A DNA stretch of 11,327 bases from an uncultured Mediterraneibacter sp. (lineage in GTDB: Bacteria; Bacillota; Clostridia; Lachnospirales; Lachnospiraceae), in NCBI GenBank assembly GCA_934418295.1, contig CAKRWZ010000061.1, positions 1-11,327 of the forward strand. The letters are read 5' to 3'. Positions 7,142-11,327 of the stretch are shown here, piece after piece. The notes beneath the pieces were generated by a model. It was not told the origin of the DNA. It saw nothing but the letters and a program-made list of their open reading frames with translations, and made no database searches. A program made the translations under genes and the position numbers. How positions within the stretch are numbered: position 1 is the first letter of the stretch; the number at the start of each line of letters is the position of its first letter.

Positions 7142-8547
7142 TCTGTCTCCGTTTCTTTTCTGCTTTTTCGGATAAACTTTGCCAGAAAGAATCCGTCACT
7201 GTTATGGATCCCCGGCAAAAGCTGAAGCATGCCGCCCTGCTGCACATCTGTTTGCAGCTCCTGCGGCAGCGCTTGTGTGATGTTGCACCAACCAAACTCC
7301 GGATGCGTTTCTAAAAACCACTCTGCATTTTTCTCATTTTCTGCGGTATGGATCGTACAGGTGCTGTAAAGTAACATTCCGCCCGGCTTCACATATTCTG
7401 CCACCGCGGAAAGGATTTCTCTTTGCAGCGCTGCGAGTTCACAGGCTGATTCCCGGGTCATCCGATACCTGAGATCCGGCTTTCGCCCCAGAACACCCAA
7501 TCCCGAACAAGGCAGATCCGCCAGCACCAGGTCCGCCTTTTCTTTCACAGCCTCATCAACTATCCTGGCATCCCACTGCTTCGCCGAAACATTGGAAAAT
7601 CCGGACCGGGCAATGTTTTCCTCTAAAATCCCTACCTTATATTCCGTCAGATCCCTTGCCTCTACCCGTCCGTTCTCACCCAGCAGTTCTGCCAGATGCA
7701 GCGCCTTTCCTCCCGGAGCGGCACAGACATCCAGTGCCAGGAACTGTTCTTTTGCCTTGTCGTTTTCCCGCTTACCGGCTGCTCCCAGCGCCACCTGGCC
7801 TGCCAGCATGGAGCTGATATCCTGCACAAAAAACCATCCTTCCTGAAATCCCGGAAGCCGCTCCAGAAGATCAAATCCGGAAATGCAAAAAGCATAATCC
7901 AGATAAGGATGTGCTTCTACTTTTATCCCGGAAGATTCCAATGCTGCTTTCAGCTCTTCCGGCGTCGTCTTCTGCAAATTACAGCGGATCGTTATCGGTG
8001 CTTCCTCCTGGAACGCCTGCAGCATCTTTTCCAGCGTTTCAGCCGAATAAGTCTCCATCCACATCCGGACCAGCCATTCCGGAATCGAATATTGCACAGA
8101 CAGACGCTTCTCCGGCTCATTTTCCCCGGGATAAGAAATCTGATCCAGCCCCTTCACGATGCTCCTGAGCACACCGTTTACAAATCCTTTCAGCCCGGAA
8201 AACCCTTTTTTTACCGCCAGCTTGACCGCCTCGTTACACACTGCATGGGCAGGCACAGAATCCATATACTTGATTTGGTAGACCGACATTCTCAGGATCC
8301 CTCGGATCACCGGTTTCATTTTTCTGGTTTTTGTCTTGGAAAACTGATCGATGATATAGTCCAGCTCGATCAAATGCTCCAACGTCCCCTCCGTCACTCT
8401 TGTGATAAAGGCACGCTCTTTTTTTTCCAAATATCTGTATTTATTCAGGACATCGCGCAGCACCAGATGGCTGTAGCCGCCTTTTTCCGTGATCTCCAGC
8501 AAAACTGCCAGCACGATCTCCCGCTCGCTGATTGTCTTATTCGCCAC
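7138..8547 (-). CDS. rsmB: 16S rRNA m5C967 methyltransferase RsmB (Sun/Fmu)
   Basis: A 469-residue SAM-dependent rRNA methyltransferase. Residues about 1-140 are a NusB-like RNA-binding helical domain, with ERAFITRVTEGTL at 44-56. The Rossmann domain has LDVCAAPGGKALHLAE (272-287) for SAM. Motif IV is ADLPCSG (343-349) with the cysteine C347, and motif VI is YSTCT (394-398) with the catalytic cysteine C397. Motif IV reads DLPCSG instead of the commoner DAPCSG, a mild change. The start is GTG, with GGAGG 8 bases upstream (8556-8560). It overlaps the preceding peptidase gene by 11 nt. The stop overlaps rlmN by 4 nt, pairing two rRNA-modifying enzymes. Confidence 0.95.
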   Translation of the reverse strand: MANKTISEREIVLAVLLEITEKGGYSHLVLRDVLNKYRYLEKKERAFITRVTEGTLEHLIELDYIIDQFSKTKTRKMKPVIRGILRMSVYQIKYMDSVPAHAVCNEAVKLAVKKGFSGLKGFVNGVLRSIVKGLDQISYPGENEPEKRLSVQYSIPEWLVRMWMETYSAETLEKMLQAFQEEAPITIRCNLQKTTPEELKAALESSGIKVEAHPYLDYAFCISGFDLLERLPGFQEGWFFVQDISSMLAGQVALGAAGKRENDKAKEQFLALDVCAAPGGKALHLAELLGENGRVEARDLTEYKVGILEENIARSGFSNVSAKQWDARIVDEAVKEKADLVLADLPCSGLGVLGRKPDLRYRMTRESACELAALQREILSAVAEYVKPGGMLLYSTCTIHTAENEKNAEWFLETHPEFGWCNITQALPQELQTDVQQGGMLQLLPGIHNSDGFFLAKFIRKSRKETETE

Positions 8548-9241
8548 GCCGGCGTCCTCCTATTGCGATCAGGCGGAGCAGCTGTAAAATCGATGCCGCC
8601 GCGCCGGCTACATACGTCAAAGCTGCCGCTTTTAATACCTTTTTCGTGCCGGATACTTCTTCTTCGTTGAGCATTCCGGTACTTTCCAGAATCTTGACTG
8701 CCCTTCTGGATGCGTTAAATTCCACCGGCAATGTCACCAGCTGGAACAGCACCGATGCAGAAAATGCGATGATCCCCAGATGGATAAACAGCATGGCGGA
8801 TGAACTTTGGATAAACAATCCGATGATGATCAGCGGCCAGGCTGCCATTGAGCCAAAATTAGCTACCGGAACCAAAGTCCTGCGCAGTATCAGCGGAAAA
8901 TATCCCGTCGCATCCTGGACGGCATGGCCGCACTCATGGGCAGCTACTCCTACCGCCGCCACCGAAGACGCCCCATAGGTAGTGTCTGAAAGCCGCAGCA
9001 CTTTCGTCCTGGGATCATAATGATCCGTCAGGTTTCCGGACACCCGTTCCACGCGCACGTCATAGATCCCCTGGCTCCTCAAAATCTGCTCGGCTGCCGT
9101 CTGCCCTGTCAGGCCGCTGTAATTTCGTACTTTAGCATAACGGTTAAATGTGGTATTGACCCTGGCAGAAGCCAGCAGACAGATCACTGCACCAATGAGC
9201 ACTAAAAGATAAGTATTGTCGTAATAATAATAACCTCCCAT
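8537..9241 (-). CDS. Membrane zinc metallopeptidase, YugP family
   Basis: A 234-residue membrane-bound metallopeptidase of the YugP/neutral zinc metallopeptidase type. The zinc site is HECGH at 102-106 within AAHECGHAVQ, and a likely third ligand is E174 in LPVEFNASRRA. Hydrophobic stretches at about 9-25, 124-144, 148-171 and 205-228 suggest several membrane helices. The N-terminus is MGGYYYYDNTY, the glycine/tyrosine start seen in clostridial members. The physiological substrate of the family is not known to me. The ATG has AAGGGGG 8 bases upstream. The gene sits 31 bp after fmt and overlaps rsmB by 11 nt, so it is part of the operon. B. subtilis lacks a gene at this place, while Clostridia often have one. 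Confidence 0.9.
   Translation of the reverse strand: MGGYYYYDNTYLLVLIGAVICLLASARVNTTFNRYAKVRNYSGLTGQTAAEQILRSQGIYDVRVERVSGNLTDHYDPRTKVLRLSDTTYGASSVAAVGVAAHECGHAVQDATGYFPLILRRTLVPVANFGSMAAWPLIIIGLFIQSSSAMLFIHLGIIAFSASVLFQLVTLPVEFNASRRAVKILESTGMLNEEEVSGTKKVLKAAALTYVAGAAASILQLLRLIAIGGRRRGE
8556..8560 (-). promoter_or_regulatory. Ribosome binding site supporting the GTG start of rsmB
   Basis: The minus strand reads GGAGGACGCCGGCGTG. A full GGAGG stands 8 bases before GTG, inside the last codons of the zinc peptidase gene. It favours GTG over later codons. Confidence 0.75.
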
Positions 9242-9272
9242 TTCGGAAGCCCCCTTTTCAAAGAATGTCGCT

Positions 9273-10205
9273 TTATTGAAGCTTGATACCTTCCTGCAGA
9301 TGATATCCCCGCAGGAATTCCCCCGTTCCCATTCTCTTCTTTCCCGGAATCTGTAATTCCAGGACTTTCAGCTGTCCTTTTCCGGTCTGTACAGAAAAAC
9401 TTTCTTTTTCCACTTTTGTGACCGTACCCGGACTCTGTTCTGCATCCTCTTCTGAAACTTCTGCCATCCAGATCTTCATAGTCTTTCCATCCCATGTGGT
9501 ATAAGCGCTGGGCCAGGAATTTAACCCTCTGACCAGACGCTCCAGTTCTTCGGCAGGTCTGTTCCAGTCTATTTTCCCCAGATCTTTCGTCAGCATGCGG
9601 GCATACGCCGTCTTTGATTCCCCCTGGGGTTCAAAGATCGCAGTTCCTTCTTCCAGTGCCTGCAGAGTCTCCACGCAGAGAGCCGCACCGACTGCCGCCA
9701 GCTTATCGTGAAGGCTTTCCCCGGTTTCATCCGGCAAGATCGGAACCTCCTGCTTCAGGATCATATCCCCGGTGTCCAGACCTTCGTCCATCTGCATAGT
9801 CGTAACCCCTGTTTCCTTTTCGCCGTTTATGATCGCCCACTGGATCGGAGCCGCTCCCCTGTAATCCGGCAGAAGAGACGCATGCACATTGATGCATCCG
9901 TAAGGCGTCAGCTCCAGGATATCCTTCGGCAGGATCTGGCCGAACGCGGTCACCACGATCACATCCGGTGCGAGCGCACGCATCTCCGCCTTCAGCGCCT
10001 CATCCTTCCGGATCCGCTCCGGTGTCGCCACCCGGATCCCGTAGCCCTCCGCCGCGATACGCACATCACTCTTCTGTGCCTCCCCATGCCGTCCCTTCGG
10101 ACGATCCGGCTGCGTAATCACCAGCGGAATCTCGTACCCCGCCTTCACCAGTGCATCGAGCGTCGCCACCGCAAAATCCGGTGTTCCCATGAAAATAACC
10201 TTCAC
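9273..10205 (-). CDS. fmt: Methionyl-tRNA formyltransferase
   Basis: A 310-residue enzyme that transfers a formyl group from 10-formyltetrahydrofolate to Met-tRNAfMet. The N-terminal catalytic domain opens with VIFMGTPDFAV and TQPDRPKGR. The active site is N106, H108 and D144 (INVHASLLPDYRGAAPIQWAI and DEGLDTGD). The C-terminal tRNA-binding domain covers about 205-310. The start is GTG, with GGAGGT 5 bases upstream (10211-10216); the next in-frame ATG is codon 6. The gap to def is 12 bp. Codon use is unlike within one gene: in residues 1-98 all 7 Glu are GAG and all 7 Lys are AAG, while after residue 129 about 19 of 23 Glu are GAA and AAA and AGA are common. The product appears intact across the switch. 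Confidence 0.96.
   Translation of the reverse strand: MKVIFMGTPDFAVATLDALVKAGYEIPLVITQPDRPKGRHGEAQKSDVRIAAEGYGIRVATPERIRKDEALKAEMRALAPDVIVVTAFGQILPKDILELTPYGCINVHASLLPDYRGAAPIQWAIINGEKETGVTTMQMDEGLDTGDMILKQEVPILPDETGESLHDKLAAVGAALCVETLQALEEGTAIFEPQGESKTAYARMLTKDLGKIDWNRPAEELERLVRGLNSWPSAYTTWDGKTMKIWMAEVSEEDAEQSPGTVTKVEKESFSVQTGKGQLKVLELQIPGKKRMGTGEFLRGYHLQEGIKLQ
9819..9914. other. Base-composition and codon-usage breakpoint within fmt
   Basis: The last GAG/AAG-only codon pair on the GC-rich side is around residue 98 (9912-9914). The first GAA codons of the other side are residues 129 and 131 (from 9821 downward). The interval codes the conserved substrate-binding stretch. Three hand-counted 60-base rows give about 60-63% GC right of it (10261, 10981) and about 33-47% at several rows to the left (1441, 2881, 7921). 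The zinc peptidase locally reaches about 62% (row 8941), so overall GC is patchy and the codon contrast is the firmer signal. Confidence 0.55.
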
Positions 10206-10210
10206 CTCAT

Positions 10211-10216
10211 ACCTCC
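10211..10216 (-). promoter_or_regulatory. Ribosome binding site supporting the GTG start of fmt
   Basis: The minus strand reads GGAGGTATGAGGTG, giving a full GGAGGT 5 bases before GTG. The ATG inside this string is out of frame and meets TGA after one codon, so it is not the start. The GTG gives the expected family N-terminus. Confidence 0.8.
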
Positions 10217-10217
10217 A

Positions 10218-10721
10218 TTACTCGAAGTCCTCGAGCTCCTCCTCGTCGAGGCTCTCGTACTCTACATCCTCGAGCTCCCCCTCGACCTTCGAGGTGTAGA
10301 GGATACCGTGCAGGTGGTCGTTCTCGTGCGCCATCGCACGTGCGAGCAGGCCCTCACAGTCGAAGGCATACGGCTGCATGTTCGCATCGAGTGCCTCGAC
10401 GTGCACCTTCATCGCTCTCGTCACCACGCCCTGCTTGCCCGGAACGGACAGACAACCCTCGTCACCGGTCTGGGTCTCGTCGCCGATCGGGGTCACCGTC
10501 GGATTGATACAGATATAGCGCTGACCATCACCGATATCGATGACGAAGAGCTGACGAAGGATGCCGACCTGCGGAGCCGCGAGACCGACGCCGTTCGCCG
10601 CATACATGGTTTCAAACATGTCGTTGATGAGGTCGACGGTACGATCCGTCACCGCCTTCAGCGGCTTACACTCCTTCTCCAGAATCGGGTCTCCAATTTC
10701 ACGAATGGTTCTTAATGCCAT
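10218..10721 (-). CDS. def: Peptide deformylase
   Basis: A 167-residue iron/zinc enzyme that removes the formyl group from nascent proteins. The three deformylase motifs are present: GVGLAAPQ (44-51), EGCLS (88-92) with ligand C90, and HENDH (132-136) with ligands H132 and H136 and catalytic E133. The last 20 residues are very acidic, with two ELED units, encoded by a 12-base direct repeat. Glu is GAG in 17 of 19 codons and Leu is often CTC, unlike the genes to the left. The ATG start has AGGAG 6 bases upstream. It lies 13 bp after the priA stop and 12 bp before fmt, the standard gene order. The first 10 to 15 codons are less GC-rich. Confidence 0.97.
   Translation of the reverse strand: MALRTIREIGDPILEKECKPLKAVTDRTVDLINDMFETMYAANGVGLAAPQVGILRQLFVIDIGDGQRYICINPTVTPIGDETQTGDEGCLSVPGKQGVVTRAMKVHVEALDANMQPYAFDCEGLLARAMAHENDHLHGILYTSKVEGELEDVEYESLDEEELEDFE
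10228..10278. repeat. 12-base direct repeat in the def 3' end
   Basis: TCCTCGAGCTCC occurs at 10228-10239 and 10267-10278, with starts 39 bp apart and in frame. Each copy encodes a Glu-Leu-Glu-Asp stretch of the acidic deformylase tail. It may come only from the strong GAG/CTC codon bias. Confidence 0.6.
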
Positions 10722-10734
10722 AATACTCTCCTAA

Positions 10735-11327
10735 CTACTGTAAATCATAATTTAACAGCACGAGTCCGCGACGGTCGTGCTGACGTACACGTTCGGTAAA
10801 ACGATCCCGTAACCTGATGATTATATCATGGGACGGGTGTTTGATATAGACGATTTTTCGATAGACGTCGTTGATCCGGTAGACCGAGGCCTCGAGCGGA
10901 CCGATCAGCTCCGCACCCTCGGCACTGCAGTCGAGCTGGAAGCCCTCCGCCGCAGCGGCACTCACCATGGAGAGAAAGTCCTCATCCTTGCTGGCGAGCT
11001 GGATCGTCATGAGGCGCTCCGTCGGCGGATAGCCCATCAGCGTCCGGAAGCGGAACTCCTTTTCGTAGAAGGCCTTGTAGTCCTGCCGCTTCGACAGCAC
11101 GATCGCATAGTGATCCGGCTGATAGGTCTGGATGATGACCGTACCGGCCTGCGCACCACGTCCTGCCCGCCCGGCTGCCTGGGTCAGCAGCTGGAAGGTG
11201 CGTTCCGAGGCCTTGAAGTCCGGTGCCGAAAGATTGAGGTCCGCAGCGATCAGCCCGACGAGGGTCACATCCGGGAAGTCATGTCCCTTGACGATCATCT
11301 GGGTACCGATCAGGATGTCGGCCTGGT
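10735..11327 (-). CDS. priA: Primosomal protein N' (replication restart helicase), C-terminal part
   Basis: The last 196 residues of PriA; the 5' part lies beyond the right edge, so the frame is open at 11327 and the first complete codon is CAG. PriA reloads the replisome at stalled forks by a 3'-to-5' DNA helicase activity. Helicase motif V is seen in the segment ILIGTQMIVKGHDFPDV, just before the conserved ADL and the motif VI QAAGRAGRG. The sequence then continues through the C-terminal domain (TLMGYPP). The zinc-binding region and the Walker motifs would be upstream, outside the window. Codon use is GC-rich like def. The last codons are AT-rich. Confidence 0.93.
   Translation of the reverse strand, partial: QADILIGTQMIVKGHDFPDVTLVGLIAADLNLSAPDFKASERTFQLLTQAAGRAGRGAQAGTVIIQTYQPDHYAIVLSKRQDYKAFYEKEFRFRTLMGYPPTERLMTIQLASKDEDFLSMVSAAAAEGFQLDCSAEGAELIGPLEASVYRINDVYRKIVYIKHPSHDIIIRLRDRFTERVRQHDRRGLVLLNYDLQ

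Noticed and set aside
7696..8670. Plus-strand frame of 324 codons opposite rsmB and the peptidase
   Set aside because: It runs antisense across two well-supported genes and has no recognisable domain; codon bias on the other strand keeps it open.
9708..10715. Plus-strand frame of 335 codons opposite fmt and def
   Set aside because: It is antisense to two enzymes with complete active sites, and the Arg/His/Leu-rich product is a shadow of GC-rich codons.
1..11327. CRISPR array, insertion sequence, prophage or tRNA gene
   Set aside because: No regularly spaced repeats, transposase, integrase, phage gene or tRNA-like fold was seen; nearly all bases are in housekeeping genes.

Overview
The window is a dense housekeeping segment from a low-to-mid-GC Firmicute, most likely class Clostridia and plausibly Lachnospiraceae. 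All eleven genes I can support lie on the minus strand, so they are transcribed from high to low coordinates. The placement rests on the gene order (priA-def-fmt-rsmB-rlmN-phosphatase-kinase-rsgA-rpe-thiN, the same series as the Bacillus subtilis priA-to-yloS cluster), on a YugP-type zinc peptidase between fmt and rsmB, and on AGGAGG-type ribosome binding sites before every complete gene. No mobile element, CRISPR array, tRNA or rRNA gene was found.

Layout in transcription order. The 3' end of priA (replication restart helicase) enters from the right edge, followed by def (peptide deformylase) and fmt (Met-tRNA formyltransferase), which handle the N-terminal formyl group in translation. A membrane zinc metallopeptidase follows. 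Next are rsmB (16S rRNA m5C methyltransferase) and rlmN (23S rRNA/tRNA m2A methyltransferase), then the signalling pair stp (PP2C phosphatase) and prkC (membrane PASTA Ser/Thr kinase). Last come rsgA (30S assembly GTPase), rpe (pentose-phosphate epimerase) and thiN (thiamine pyrophosphokinase). Gaps run from 31 bp down to 11-nt overlaps, so this looks like one translationally coupled operon. A hairpin overlapping the thiN stop codon is the likely operon end. A YitT-family membrane protein gene follows about 50 bp later, then 118 bp with no gene.

Together the genes link translation initiation and N-terminal maturation, rRNA modification and ribosome assembly with a kinase/phosphatase pair that senses muropeptide or cell wall state. 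RsgA (CpgA) is a reported PrkC substrate in B. subtilis, which fits the co-location.

I did not find a wholly new system. The strongest anomaly is a sharp codon-usage switch inside fmt, between about 9819 and 9914. The priA-def-fmt(5') side is GC-rich, using GAG for Glu and AAG for Lys. The rest of the window is GAA/AAA-rich. This suggests recombination within a syntenic operon, or a chimeric assembly. Secondary points are a 38-residue Asp/Tyr-rich tract before the PrkC membrane helix, a perfect 11-bp-arm inverted repeat inside stp, a lengthened switch loop in RsgA, and three non-ATG starts (fmt GTG, rsmB GTG, rsgA TTG).
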